Part shown: positions 1 to 10,895 of the stretch, piece by piece
Position numbering within the stretch: position 1 is the stretch's first letter
Layout of the letters: each line of letters begins with the position of its first letter
Assembly: GCA_020633555.1 (NCBI GenBank)
Contig: JACKDL010000011.1
Coordinates: 1 to 64,000, forward strand
Origin: Myxococcales bacterium
GTDB lineage: Bacteria > Myxococcota_A > Bradymonadia > UBA7976 > UBA1532
DNA: 64,000 bases
Direction of reading: 5' to 3'
Made by a program: the position numbers and the translations under genes
Notes under the pieces: generated by a model
What the model was told of the DNA's origin: nothing
Databases searched by the model: none
The model's input: only the letters and a program-made list of their open reading frames with translations

Positions 1-2
1 TA

Positions 3-125
3 GCGGATCGTGTGGCGCTCCGGTTGGCCGCCGTGGTGGATCGGGTGCCGGACCGCGCCGCCGAGGCCTCCGCCGGTGGGCTGCGGCTTCTCGGCGGCCG
101 CGGTCCCCGCCCTTCGGCGACGTGA
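3..125 (+). CDS. C-terminal end of an unidentified gene (partial)
   Basis: The frame starting at base 3 is open from the left edge to a TGA at 123-125 and gives 40 residues beginning ADRVALRL. Third codon positions are mostly G or C, as in the sure genes nearby. It converges on the gene at 144-842 with 18 bases between the stops. No domain can be recognised in so short a tail, so both its reality and its identity are uncertain. Confidence 0.4.
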   Translation, partial: ADRVALRLAAVVDRVPDRAAEASAGGLRLLGGRGPRPSAT

Positions 126-143
126 ACGCGCTCAGTGTGCCGG

Positions 144-842
144 CTACCCGCCGAACAGCGCGCGCAGCCGGCCCATGAAGCCCTGCGGCGCCTTGGCCGC
201 CTCGTCGCGGGCCAGCTGGGCGTGGGCCTTGGCCCGCAGCGGCCCCTTCAGCCCCTCCAGGTGCTGGATCAGCGGATCGTAGTGCCCGATGCGCGCCTTC
301 AGCAGCGCCACCTCGCCCCGATCCGTGTAGTGCGCGGGCGACTCACGGGCGTGCAGATCGGCCTTCTGCTCCTCGATGCGCTGGAGCGCCTGATCCAGGC
401 CGCTCAGGGCCCGGGCGGGCTCCGCCTCCAGCAGGCGCACGTACCAGGTGGCCGCCTTGCGGGCCTTCTTCAGGTCGCTGGGGCCAAACCAGGTCAGCAG
501 GTCGTGCAGGATCAGCACCGTCAGCTTCCGCGCACGGGCCCAGCTCGGATCGTCCGTGGGGTGCTGGGCGTGCACGGCCCGAGCGAGCTGCAGGGCGGTC
601 TCCCAGCGCACGCTGCGCTCGGGGCGCTTGAGCTGCATGATCAGCGACTCGGAGCACGGCGGGCGTCCCGCGTGGGTCGGCAGCGCGTCGTCCCGCGGGG
701 CCAGCGAGACCACCTCACCCAGGCGCCCCAAGGCGCCGGTGACCTTGGCCTTGAGCTGCCCCGCGGCCTGCGCCAGGGCGGCCCCCGTCTCCTTCAGGCG
801 GCGCCGGCGGATGCCGGCGGGCAGCGGGGTCGCGGTGGACAT
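144..842 (-). CDS. hypothetical helical cytosolic protein
   Basis: This encodes 232 residues with no signal peptide or membrane segment. The sequence is rich in Ala, Leu, Arg and Lys, and helical heptad-like stretches dominate residues 60-210. I do not recognise a family. The ATG at 842 is chosen because GGGAGGTG lies 4 bases upstream; the frame stays open further upstream to 959 without a comparable site. The C-terminus ends in an amphipathic tail, GFMGRLRALFGG, which resembles the end of the kinase encoded at 5840-7195. The AraC-type regulator upstream is read in the same direction, 68 bases away. Confidence 0.7.
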   Translation of the reverse strand: MSTATPLPAGIRRRRLKETGAALAQAAGQLKAKVTGALGRLGEVVSLAPRDDALPTHAGRPPCSESLIMQLKRPERSVRWETALQLARAVHAQHPTDDPSWARARKLTVLILHDLLTWFGPSDLKKARKAATWYVRLLEAEPARALSGLDQALQRIEEQKADLHARESPAHYTDRGEVALLKARIGHYDPLIQHLEGLKGPLRAKAHAQLARDEAAKAPQGFMGRLRALFGG

Positions 843-910
843 GGGCACCTCCCTCAGCGCGTTCGCCTGCACCCACGGCCCGCGGGCGGGGTGCGCTTGA
901 GCGCCCCGGG

Positions 911-1903
911 TCAGCCGGCGTGCGCCCTGCGCCACCGCCCCGGTGAGGTGCCGAACCAACGGCGGAAGGCCCGCTGGAAGGCCGTCTCGTCGGCGTAGCC
1001 CAGCAGTAGCGCGACCTCCACCAGGCTCAGCGAGGGATCGGCCAGCAGCCGGGTGGCGCGATCTCGGCGCACCTGGGCCAGCAGGGTCGAGAAGGCCGTG
1101 CCCACCTCACCCAGCCGGCGCTGCAGGGTCCGCCGGCTGAGGCCCAGGCGCGCCGCCACGTGATCGGCGTCGGCGCGGCCGCTGGGGAGGAGCTGGCGGG
1201 TGATGGCCACCACCTGCCCCTCCAGATCCGAGGGGGGCGGCCCGGCGGCCTGGCGGGCGTGGGCGTGCAGCAGGGGCAGCAAGGCGGGATCGGCGTTGGG
1301 CATGGGCCGCCGCCAGGTGGCGTCGTCCAGCCAGGCCACGTCGGCGTCGGCGCGCCACTCGATGTGGGGGCCGAACAGGCGGGTCGCCAGCTCGGGGTCG
1401 CGGGTGGGGGCGCGGGTCACCCGCACCCGGTTGGGCACGCAGGGGCCCGCCAGGGTGTGGAAGCGCCGCAAGACCATGGCCAGCGTGAACGACGCGCCCT
1501 CCCAAACCTGCGAGCGCGCCTCCACCCGCCACGGGGGGCCCGCCGGATCCACCGTCAGCGACAGGTGGGGGTGGATGATGTGGAAGTAGCGGGTCAGGGC
1601 GGCGATGCCCCCGCCCACCGTCGGGCTGTTGGCCCCCAGGAAGTCGATGACCTGGAAGGTGCCGAAGGGGCTGTGCTCGACGGCGCGCAGGGGCAGATCG
1701 GGATCGCCGCTGGCCTGCACCAGGCGGGCCCACAGCCCGTCGGTGCCGTCGATGGCCAAGCGCTGGCTGGGATCGGCCAGCACGGCGGGCGTCAGGCCGA
1801 ACTCCGCCAGGATCGGCTCGACCACCACCCCCGCGGCGCGGGCCGCCGCCACCACCGCCCGGGTGGCCTCCACCATCTCGCCGCGTGCGTGATCCGCCGC
1901 CAT
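911..1903 (-). CDS. AraC-family transcriptional regulator (Arabinose_bd type)
   Basis: The protein has about 330 residues. The N-terminal two thirds match the Arabinose_bd-type ligand domain (PF12625-like) of the OruR/ArgR-like AraC subgroup, with the typical PFGTFQVIDFLGANS stretch. The last ~90 residues form the AraC DNA-binding domain with two helix-turn-helices: the first includes VAARLGLSRRTLQRRL, the second includes GYADETAFQRAFRRWFG. The start is uncertain: ATG 1903 is used, but GTG 1930 and ATG 1876 are in frame and none has a strong ribosome site. The gene is divergent from the exported-protein genes beginning at 2039, so it may control them or itself. The ligand is unknown. Confidence 0.9.
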   Translation of the reverse strand: MAADHARGEMVEATRAVVAAARAAGVVVEPILAEFGLTPAVLADPSQRLAIDGTDGLWARLVQASGDPDLPLRAVEHSPFGTFQVIDFLGANSPTVGGGIAALTRYFHIIHPHLSLTVDPAGPPWRVEARSQVWEGASFTLAMVLRRFHTLAGPCVPNRVRVTRAPTRDPELATRLFGPHIEWRADADVAWLDDATWRRPMPNADPALLPLLHAHARQAAGPPPSDLEGQVVAITRQLLPSGRADADHVAARLGLSRRTLQRRLGEVGTAFSTLLAQVRRDRATRLLADPSLSLVEVALLLGYADETAFQRAFRRWFGTSPGRWRRAHAG

Positions 1904-2038
1904 CGCCTGGGGCCTCCACCCCCTTGGCACGAAATGTCAGGGGCATGGCGCGTTCGGTCAAGGGCGTGGCGCAGGCGGCCAAGCCGGCGGGGCCCGCGCG
2001 CCGGCAGAGTGGGCGACACCTGAACCCTGGAGGTCGCG

Positions 2039-2362
2039 ATGCGCCGCCTGCTCTCCCTGATCCTCGCCCTGGCACCCGTCGGGGCCGCCGCCCACCCGCT
2101 CGCCCAGGCCGAGCCCGCCGCCGAGACCCGCCATGGCGCGGTGGTCGAGCGCCTGGCGGCCCGCCGCTACTGCTACGTGCGCCTCGCCGACGCGCCGGAT
2201 TGGCTGGTGACGATGGGCGCGTGCCCCTCCCAGGGCGCGGCGGTGACGGCCACCGTCTTCGCCTGGCAGCGCGACTTCCGTTCCACCCGCCTGGGCCGCG
2301 ACTTCAAGCGGCTCGGCTTCGCCACCCTGCAGCCCGTCACCCCGAAGGAGACCGCCCGATGA
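2039..2362 (+). CDS. small exported protein, unknown function
   Basis: This encodes 107 residues with a clear Sec signal (MRRLLSLILALAPVGAAA) and a mature part of about 85 residues. A GGAGGT site sits 4 bases before the ATG. The mature sequence (VERLAARRYCYVRLADAPDWLVTM) resembles the small periplasmic OB-fold-like proteins found near cytochrome genes (NrfJ-like), but the match is by eye only. It contains two Cys, which could form a disulfide. The stop overlaps the start of the next gene (ATGA), so the two are translationally coupled. Confidence 0.75.
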   Translation: MRRLLSLILALAPVGAAAHPLAQAEPAAETRHGAVVERLAARRYCYVRLADAPDWLVTMGACPSQGAAVTATVFAWQRDFRSTRLGRDFKRLGFATLQPVTPKETAR

Positions 2363-3021
2363 ACCGCACACTGCTGGCCGCGCTCACCGCCCTGACCCTG
2401 GCGCTCACCGCCTGCGGCGCCGAGGACGACGCCCACGAGGCCGCGCCGGCCCCCGACGCCATCCCGGCGAGCGCCGCGCCCGCCGACGCGCAGTCGGCCG
2501 ATCCGGGCGCGGCGCCCCCGGCCGAGGATCCGCCGCCCGCGCCGCCCGCGCTGCCGAGCGTGGCCGACACGCTGGCCTGCGAGGCCCGGGCCTGGGCCCC
2601 CCCGGCGCTGCACGGCCCGGGCTACCGCGACGGGGTGCTGCTCGACGGCGATCTGGACGAGGTGGTGGTGAGCAGCACGGTGCTCTTCGTGCACCCGACG
2701 CCCCAGGCCCACCAGCGGTTCGGGGCGCTCGTGGGGCCCATCATCCTGGCCCTGTCACAGGCCGACGGCCTGCTCGGGCAGGCCACCACCTTCGACGAGG
2801 GCTGCTCGGTGGCGCGGACGTTCACCGTCTGGCGCGACGAGGCCAGCATGTACGGCTTCGTGGGCAGCGAGGCCCACGTGGCGGCGATGATCGCGTGGGC
2901 TGAGTTCAGCCGCCCGGAGTCGGCGGTGACGCACTGGCGGCAGCCCGCGCGCAGCCCGCTGACCTGGCAGGACGCCGTGACCCGGGCCAACGCGGCCGAG
3001 GGGGTCGGCGTCGCCCCGTGA
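2359..3021 (+). CDS. lipoprotein, unknown function
   Basis: This encodes 220 residues with a lipoprotein signal and lipobox LTAC near residue 20. An Ala/Pro/Asp-rich linker follows to about residue 70, then a globular domain of about 150 residues containing two Cys. The linker style matches the other lipoproteins in this window. No family is recognised for the globular part (it includes VVVSSTVLFVHPTPQAHQRF). The start overlaps the stop of the preceding exported-protein gene by ATGA, so they form a two-gene operon that converges on the gene at 3050-3487. Confidence 0.8.
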   Translation: MNRTLLAALTALTLALTACGAEDDAHEAAPAPDAIPASAAPADAQSADPGAAPPAEDPPPAPPALPSVADTLACEARAWAPPALHGPGYRDGVLLDGDLDEVVVSSTVLFVHPTPQAHQRFGALVGPIILALSQADGLLGQATTFDEGCSVARTFTVWRDEASMYGFVGSEAHVAAMIAWAEFSRPESAVTHWRQPARSPLTWQDAVTRANAAEGVGVAP

Positions 3022-3049
3022 GGCGCGGCCCCGGCCCCCGGCGCCGGGC

Positions 3050-3487
3050 TCAGTGCACCTTCTCGATCTCCAGCCGGCCAGCCTTGTTGGCCACGATCAG
3101 GCTGAAGCGCTGGCCGGGCTTGCTGACGTGCTTCATCAGCTTGTCCAGGTTGTCGTCCGAGAAGCGCACCTCCAGCCCGCGGGGCCCGGCCTTCACGGTG
3201 CTGAAGCCGGCCAACGCGGGCTTGAACCCGGCGGACTCGCCTTCGCGGTCGTTCAGGCCGCGGTGGGCCCAGGCGCACTGGCCCTGGGCCGGGGCGGCCT
3301 CGTTGGCCCCCTGCCTGGCCTTCTTGTAGCGGAACACCACCCGCGCCGAACCCGCGCCGGCGCGCCGGCCCTGGGACTGCGTGACGGTGGCGGTCATCGA
3401 GCCGCCGCTGGTGCAGGTCATGGTGAAGGGGGCGGCCACCGCGGGCGCGGCCAGGGCGACGAGGGCGAGGGTGATCAGCAGGCGCAT
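3050..3487 (-). CDS. small periplasmic protein, unknown function
   Basis: This encodes 145 residues with a Sec signal (MRLLITLALVALAAPAVAA) and a mature part of about 126 residues. GGAGGA lies 5 bases before the ATG. The mature domain looks beta-rich, with Cys residues at the start (FTMTCTSGGSM) and in the middle (GQCAW). No family is recognised. It is the only gene between the convergent lipoprotein pair and topB, and its stop lies 28 bases from the stop at 3021. Confidence 0.75.
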   Translation of the reverse strand: MRLLITLALVALAAPAVAAPFTMTCTSGGSMTATVTQSQGRRAGAGSARVVFRYKKARQGANEAAPAQGQCAWAHRGLNDREGESAGFKPALAGFSTVKAGPRGLEVRFSDDNLDKLMKHVSKPGQRFSLIVANKAGRLEIEKVH

Positions 3488-3568
3488 GGGGTTCCTCCGA
3501 GCGGGCTGTCCGGGGTTCGAGTGTCTGCCCGGGGCTACGCCGCCACGGCCCGTCGCCTTTTTCGCCGC

Positions 3569-5839
<2,271 letters not shown>

Positions 5840-7195
5840 TCAGCCGAACAGGCGCTGCCACAGCCGGGCCCAGAAGCCCTTGGTCGCAGGCGCCTCCTCC
5901 CGGGGACGGAAGGCCTCGGCCACGTCGGGGTGGACCCGCGCGCCCGGGGCCACCGGCGGCCTGGGCGGCATGCGCTCGGGCACGGTGGGGCGGTCCTCGA
6001 CGATGACCGTGGGCGTGGCCAGCGGGGGCAGGCTCGCCACCGCCTGCGGGGTGGGCAGCTTGCTCTCGCGCAGGGCGCGCTCGAAGTCACCGCGGGTCAC
6101 GCCGGTGCGCTCGTCGCCTTCGGTGACGGCCAGCCGCACGTCGCCCACGGCCTTGGGCGCAGGCGGCGCCGGCGCCTGCAGGCTGGGGAAGCCATCGCCG
6201 GTGGCGTGCATGAGCGCCTTCTGCAGGGCCCCGGGGTCCAGGATGGTGGCGTCGGGATCGGGGGGCGGCGCCACGGTGGTGGACTCGTCATCGTCCAGCC
6301 AGTGCAGCCCCGAGGGGATGAAGTGCCCCGAGGGCGACAGCAGGGGCTCCAGGGCCCGGCGCATGTCGGCGGCCGTCTGGAAGCGCTGCTCGGCGTTGGG
6401 TTGGATCGCGCGGTGCACCAGGTTGGCCAGCATGGGCGGTACGGGCTCGCCGGCGCCGGTCACCGTCAGGTGCGGCCGGCTCGGCTGCAGGTGCGCCTCG
6501 AAGATCTGCACCGGGTTGCGCACCTGGATGAAGTGGTCGCCCGCCAGCAGCACGTGGGCGATGAGCCCCAGGGCGTACAGGTCGGTGCGCGGCTCCACCG
6601 GCTTCTGGGTCCACTGCTCGGGCGCCATGTAGCGCGGGCTGCCGAAGACCTCGCCGCTCAGGGTCAGCGCGGTGGCGCCGTCGTCGGCCACGAGCTGCAC
6701 GATGCCGAAGTCGATGAGCTTCACGTTGAAGCGGTCGGGCTCCACCTGCTCCAGCAGGATGTTCCCGGGCTTCAGATCGCGGTGGATGATGCCGGCGGCG
6801 TGCAGCTCGGCCAGGGCCCCCAGGCTCTGGCGCAGGATGTCGACCACGGCGGCCACGGGCAGGCAGCCCTCGCGCTGGAGCACCGCGGCGGCGGACTCGC
6901 CGTGCACGCGCTCCATCACCAGCACCGGGCACCCGTCGTCCAGGTACTCGAAGTCCAGCAGGGTGACCAGGTGCGGGTGGCTGAGCGACGCCAGGGTGCG
7001 GGCCTCGCGCACCGTGCGGCGGGCGGCGGTGCGGTGATCCTGCGCCGAGCGCCGCAGCACCTTCACGGCAGCGGCGCGGCCGATGCGGTCGTCCATGGTG
7101 TCGTACACCACGCCCACACCGCCGGCGCCCAGGACGCCCTGCACCCGGTAGCGGTCGAGGATGAGCTCCCCGGTCTGAAAGCGCTGGTCCCCCAT
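5840..7195 (-). CDS. Ser/Thr protein kinase (PknB-like, no membrane segment)
   Basis: This is a 451-residue Hanks-type kinase. Visible motifs are the glycine loop GAGGVG (23-28), catalytic Lys45 in AAVKVL, HRDLKPGN around Asp140, DFG at 162-164 and GSPRYMAPEQW in the activation region. The C-terminal ~170 residues are Pro-rich and contain Thr clusters that could be phosphorylated. They end in GFWARLWQRLFG, with no transmembrane helix or extracellular sensor, so the enzyme is probably cytosolic. The ATG at 7195 has no clear ribosome site. topB follows with zero spacing, an unusual partner for a kinase. Substrate unknown. Confidence 0.95.
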   Translation of the reverse strand: MGDQRFQTGELILDRYRVQGVLGAGGVGVVYDTMDDRIGRAAAVKVLRRSAQDHRTAARRTVREARTLASLSHPHLVTLLDFEYLDDGCPVLVMERVHGESAAAVLQREGCLPVAAVVDILRQSLGALAELHAAGIIHRDLKPGNILLEQVEPDRFNVKLIDFGIVQLVADDGATALTLSGEVFGSPRYMAPEQWTQKPVEPRTDLYALGLIAHVLLAGDHFIQVRNPVQIFEAHLQPSRPHLTVTGAGEPVPPMLANLVHRAIQPNAEQRFQTAADMRRALEPLLSPSGHFIPSGLHWLDDDESTTVAPPPDPDATILDPGALQKALMHATGDGFPSLQAPAPPAPKAVGDVRLAVTEGDERTGVTRGDFERALRESKLPTPQAVASLPPLATPTVIVEDRPTVPERMPPRPPVAPGARVHPDVAEAFRPREEAPATKGFWARLWQRLFG

Positions 7196-7274
7196 GGCCG
7201 GCCACTCTAGCAGCGGATGACGAAAAATACCCGCGCTCGCATGCGGGCGCGGCGCAGGGCCCGGCGCGGGTCGG

Positions 7275-8600
7275 TCAGCCCAGGTCCAGGGCCCCGGTGC
7301 CGTCGTCGCCGAAGCGCTCCAGGCCCTGCACGCCGCACAGCCCAGCCACGGTGGTGAACAGGTTGCCCATGGGCGCTCCGTCGAAGCGCAGGTGCCGCCC
7401 GGTGGCGATCCGCCCGCCGGCGCTGCCCGCCAGGATCACCGGCAGGTCCCGGTGGCGGTGGCTGTTGCCGTCCTCGATCTCGCTCGAGAAGAACACCACG
7501 CTGTGGTCCAGCAGGGTGCCGCCCGCCTCCTCCACGGCCGCCATGCGCTCCAGCAGCCGCGCGAGCTGGGTCAGCTCCCAGATGTCGATCTGCTCCAGCT
7601 TGGCGTGGTTGTCGGGGTTGCCCTGGTGGTGGCTGAGCTGGTGGTGCCCCTCGGCGATGTTCAGGAAGGGGAAGCTGCGGTTGGTGCCCGCGTTGGCCAG
7701 CATGAAGGTGGCCACCGGCGCCTGATCGCACTGCAGCGCCAGCACCAGCAGGTCGATCATCTGCTCGATGCGCTGGGTGTACAGCTCGGGCGGCTCGGGG
7801 CGGGCCCCGGCGTCGCACTGCTGGGCCTCGGCCAGGGTGATCTGGCGCTCCACCTCGCGTACGCCGGTCAGGTACTGGTCCAGCTTCAGCCGGTCGGGGG
7901 CGCCCAGCCTCGTGTTCAGCCGGGTCACGTCGGCCTTCACGTAGTCCAGGATGCTGCGCTTGCCCCGCCGCTGCCGGGCCACGGCCGCGGGATCCACCCC
8001 CTCGGGCGTGCCGAACAGCCGGTCGAACAGGGCCGCGGGGTTGATCTCCTTGGCCGCGGGCTGGCTCTCGCCCACCCACGAGATGTTGCGGCTGTAGGCG
8101 CACGAGTAGCCCGAGTCGCAGCCCCCGGCGTTGCCGCCGCCCTCGGCGCCCAGCACCAGCGAGCTGAAGCGGTGCCGGCCGCCCACCGCCTGGGCGATGA
8201 CCTGGTCGATGCTCACGCCCAGCCGGATGTTGGCGCCGTCGGTCTTGTAGGCGTGGGCGGCGGTCAGGAAGCCCGAGGTGCCCCCCGCGTGATCCCCCGG
8301 CCCGTCCGGCTGGGCGGGCAGGTTGTTCAGCCCCGACAGCACGTTCAGCCGGTCCTTGAAGGCCGCCACCGGCGCCAGGATGGGCGTGATGGCCCAGTCG
8401 GCGCCCACGGCGGCGGGCGTCCACGAGGGCATGTGCATGCCGTTGGGCACGTAGAAGGCCACGAACCGGGTGGGCGGCGCGGCGCCCTGGGCGCGGGCCA
8501 GGCCGGGCAGCATGGCCTCCAGCAGAGGCAGGCTCAGGGCCGCCCCGGCGCCCCGCAGAAAAGCCCGGCGATCCATGGGCTTGCGCAGCAGCGGCAACAT
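7275..8600 (-). CDS. DUF1552 family protein, Tat-exported
   Basis: This 441-residue protein belongs to DUF1552 (PF07586), a family seen mainly in Planctomycetes and Myxococcota and usually encoded beside a DUF1592 protein, as here. The N-terminus has a twin-arginine signal (DRRAFLRG, then a hydrophobic stretch ending ARAQG), so it should be exported folded. Conserved-looking segments are RFVAFYVPNGMHMPSW, HAGGTSGFL and the VFFSSEIEDGNSHRHRDLP stretch, which recalls the alkaline-phosphatase/sulfatase fold. The ATG at 8600 overlaps the upstream stop by one base (TGATG) and has AGGAGGG before it. The reaction is unknown. Confidence 0.92.
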   Translation of the reverse strand: MLPLLRKPMDRRAFLRGAGAALSLPLLEAMLPGLARAQGAAPPTRFVAFYVPNGMHMPSWTPAAVGADWAITPILAPVAAFKDRLNVLSGLNNLPAQPDGPGDHAGGTSGFLTAAHAYKTDGANIRLGVSIDQVIAQAVGGRHRFSSLVLGAEGGGNAGGCDSGYSCAYSRNISWVGESQPAAKEINPAALFDRLFGTPEGVDPAAVARQRRGKRSILDYVKADVTRLNTRLGAPDRLKLDQYLTGVREVERQITLAEAQQCDAGARPEPPELYTQRIEQMIDLLVLALQCDQAPVATFMLANAGTNRSFPFLNIAEGHHQLSHHQGNPDNHAKLEQIDIWELTQLARLLERMAAVEEAGGTLLDHSVVFFSSEIEDGNSHRHRDLPVILAGSAGGRIATGRHLRFDGAPMGNLFTTVAGLCGVQGLERFGDDGTGALDLG

Positions 8601-10834
8601 CACTCGCCCTCCTGAGGCGCGGCGCCCCGATGGGTGAACAGGGGGCTGCGCACCAGCGCCTCGGCCACCGCCCGCAGGCCGTGGCCGCCGGGCGCGGTGG
8701 GCTCCACCACGGTGGTCTTCAGGCAGCGGTCGTACTGGCTCACCCCGCGCCCCAGCGCGAAGGTGGCCAGCTTGCTGGCGTAGCAGGCGGCCAGCCGGTG
8801 GTCCTCGGCCAGGATGTCCGCCAGCTCGGCCCCGCCCGAGAAGGTGCTGCCGTCGGGCAGCTCGCCGCTGGCGTCCACCGGGTGCGCGCCGTCCATGGTC
8901 CGCCAGGCGCCGATGCCGTCGTAGTTCTCCAGCCCCAGCCCGATGGGATCCATCATCACGTGGCAGGCCGCGCAGCTCGGATCCTCGCGGTGCTGGGCCA
9001 GCCGCTCGCGCAGGCTCAGGTCCTGATCCACCTCGCCCAGCTCGGCCTCCACCCCGGGCGGGGGTGGGGGCGGCGGCTCGCACAGCATCTGCTCCAGCAC
9101 CCACTTGCCCCGCTTCACGGGGCTGGTGCGGGTGGAGTAGCTGGTCAGCGTCAGGGTGCTGCCCAGGGTCAGCAGGCCCACCCGCTCCACGCCGTCCAGC
9201 GCCACCTGATGCCAGCCGGGCAGATCGGCCAGCTCGGGCCCCTCCAGGGCCACGCCGTAGTGGGCGGCCAGCCGGGCGTTCAGGAAGGTGTGATCGGCCA
9301 CCAGCAGGCCGGTCAGGGGCGCGTCGGCGGCCACCCGATCGGCGAAGAACAGCTCGGCCTCGGTGATCATGGCCGCCCGCAGGGCGTCGTCGAAGTCGGG
9401 GAAGAAGTTCCAGTCGGGATCCACCGCCCGCATGGAGTCGGTGTGCAGCCACTGCCGGCCGAAGTGATCCACCGCCCGGCGGGCCTTGGGGTCCGCCAGC
9501 ATGCGCTGCACCTGGGCCGTCAGCCCGTCGCCGCGCAGGGCGCCGGCGTCCGCGGCGTCCAGCAGGGCGTCGTCGGGCGGGCCGGCCCACAGGAAGAAGC
9601 TCAGCCGGGTGGCCAGCTCGTGATCCGTGAGCGCCCGGGCGTCGCCGCCGGCCTCCACCTTGAACAGGAAGTTGGGCGACACCAGCGTCGCCTGCAGCGC
9701 CAGCCGCACCCCGGAGTCGATGCCGTCGCCCTCGGCCACGGCCCCCTCCACCAGCGCCAGCAGGGCGTCCACCTCGGCGGCCTCGACGGGCCGCCGCCAC
9801 GCCCGCCGGGCGAAGCCCCCCACGATGTCGCGGGCGCAGGCCAGATCCGTGTCGTCGGCGGGCTCGCAGGGCATGATCCGCGCCCGGATGGCCGGGTTGG
9901 GCGGCTGGGCGTCCAGGGGCCCCTCGATCTCGAAGAAGTCCACGAACAGGTTGCGATCGCGCTGCGCGGGATCGGGGTTGTCGGGCTGGTAGAAGTCGTT
10001 GATGAAGGCCACCGCGACGGCGTGGTGGCCTTCGGCGGCCTGGATCTCCACCGCGTAGGTGTCGGGGGCGTCCTGGGTGGCGGGCACGTCCAGCGTGGCC
10101 ACCACCTGGTTGTCGACGCTGATGGTCATGCGGGCCACGTCGGGCCCGGCCTGGCTGGCCCAGGCCCGCACGCGGATGGCGTAGCGGCCCTCGGCGGGGA
10201 AGGGGGTCGAGACGGCCAGCTCGCCGTTGGACCACAGGTTCCAGGCCTCGCCGCGCCACGCGGCGCCCACGGGGCTGCCCACCGTCTCGGCCTCGAACAC
10301 CTGCAGGGCCGTCTGCACCGGGCCGTCCAGGGCCAGGTTCACCGCATGCTCGGCGGCGCCCAGCATGGCCTCCAGGTGGATGGCCGACACGTTCAGGGTG
10401 TCGCCCACCGTGTCGAAGCCGTAGCCCAGGTCGTCCTCGGGGAAGCTGTGCGCCGCGGGCCGGGAGTCGTCGCCCAGCAGGTCGTGCAGAGTGTTGTCGT
10501 ACTCCTGGCGGTTCAGCCGGCGCATGACGGGGCGCCCCGGGTTGGCGCAGTGCTCGGGCATGGGCGCGCCGCCCGCGCCGCCCGCGCCCCCAGCGCCGCC
10601 GCCTTCGCCGCCCGCGCCCTGGCCCCCCGAGCCGCCTGCGTCTTGGCCGCCCGCGCCGCCCTGGCCGCCGGGCTCACCCCCGGCGCCGCCGGGCCCCGGC
10701 TCGATGGGCGCCACCCCGCCGTCCTTGCCCAGGCCCTGGTCGGCCCCAGGCCCCTGCGACGGGCTCTGCACGCTGCCGTCACAGCCGCCCAAGGCCAGAA
10801 GGCCCACGGCCGCCGCCCACACTGCTCGCTTCAT
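8600..10834 (-). CDS. DUF1592-type multidomain lipoprotein with one c-type heme motif
   Basis: This ~744-residue exported protein begins with a lipoprotein signal (lipobox LGGC) and a long Gly-Gly-x linker. The domain order fits DUF1587 (RLNRQEYDNTLHDLLG), a carbohydrate-binding-like insert (about residues 175-310, ending FVDFFEIEGPL), then DUF1595, DUF1592, DUF1588 and DUF1585. A CAACH heme-attachment motif (Cys621-His625) lies in the DUF1588 part. These proteins are known as a genetic partner of DUF1552 and are thought to be cytochrome-like, but their reaction is undefined. ATG 10834 is preferred over in-frame GTG 10840. It is the middle gene of a three-gene operon. Confidence 0.9.
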   Translation of the reverse strand: MKRAVWAAAVGLLALGGCDGSVQSPSQGPGADQGLGKDGGVAPIEPGPGGAGGEPGGQGGAGGQDAGGSGGQGAGGEGGGAGGAGGAGGAPMPEHCANPGRPVMRRLNRQEYDNTLHDLLGDDSRPAAHSFPEDDLGYGFDTVGDTLNVSAIHLEAMLGAAEHAVNLALDGPVQTALQVFEAETVGSPVGAAWRGEAWNLWSNGELAVSTPFPAEGRYAIRVRAWASQAGPDVARMTISVDNQVVATLDVPATQDAPDTYAVEIQAAEGHHAVAVAFINDFYQPDNPDPAQRDRNLFVDFFEIEGPLDAQPPNPAIRARIMPCEPADDTDLACARDIVGGFARRAWRRPVEAAEVDALLALVEGAVAEGDGIDSGVRLALQATLVSPNFLFKVEAGGDARALTDHELATRLSFFLWAGPPDDALLDAADAGALRGDGLTAQVQRMLADPKARRAVDHFGRQWLHTDSMRAVDPDWNFFPDFDDALRAAMITEAELFFADRVAADAPLTGLLVADHTFLNARLAAHYGVALEGPELADLPGWHQVALDGVERVGLLTLGSTLTLTSYSTRTSPVKRGKWVLEQMLCEPPPPPPPGVEAELGEVDQDLSLRERLAQHREDPSCAACHVMMDPIGLGLENYDGIGAWRTMDGAHPVDASGELPDGSTFSGGAELADILAEDHRLAACYASKLATFALGRGVSQYDRCLKTTVVEPTAPGGHGLRAVAEALVRSPLFTHRGAAPQEGE

Positions 10835-10895
10835 GTTCACCCCCGGTCGCAGCCAGCGTAGCCGCTGCGGCGCAAGGGGCCAAGCGCGTGGCCTG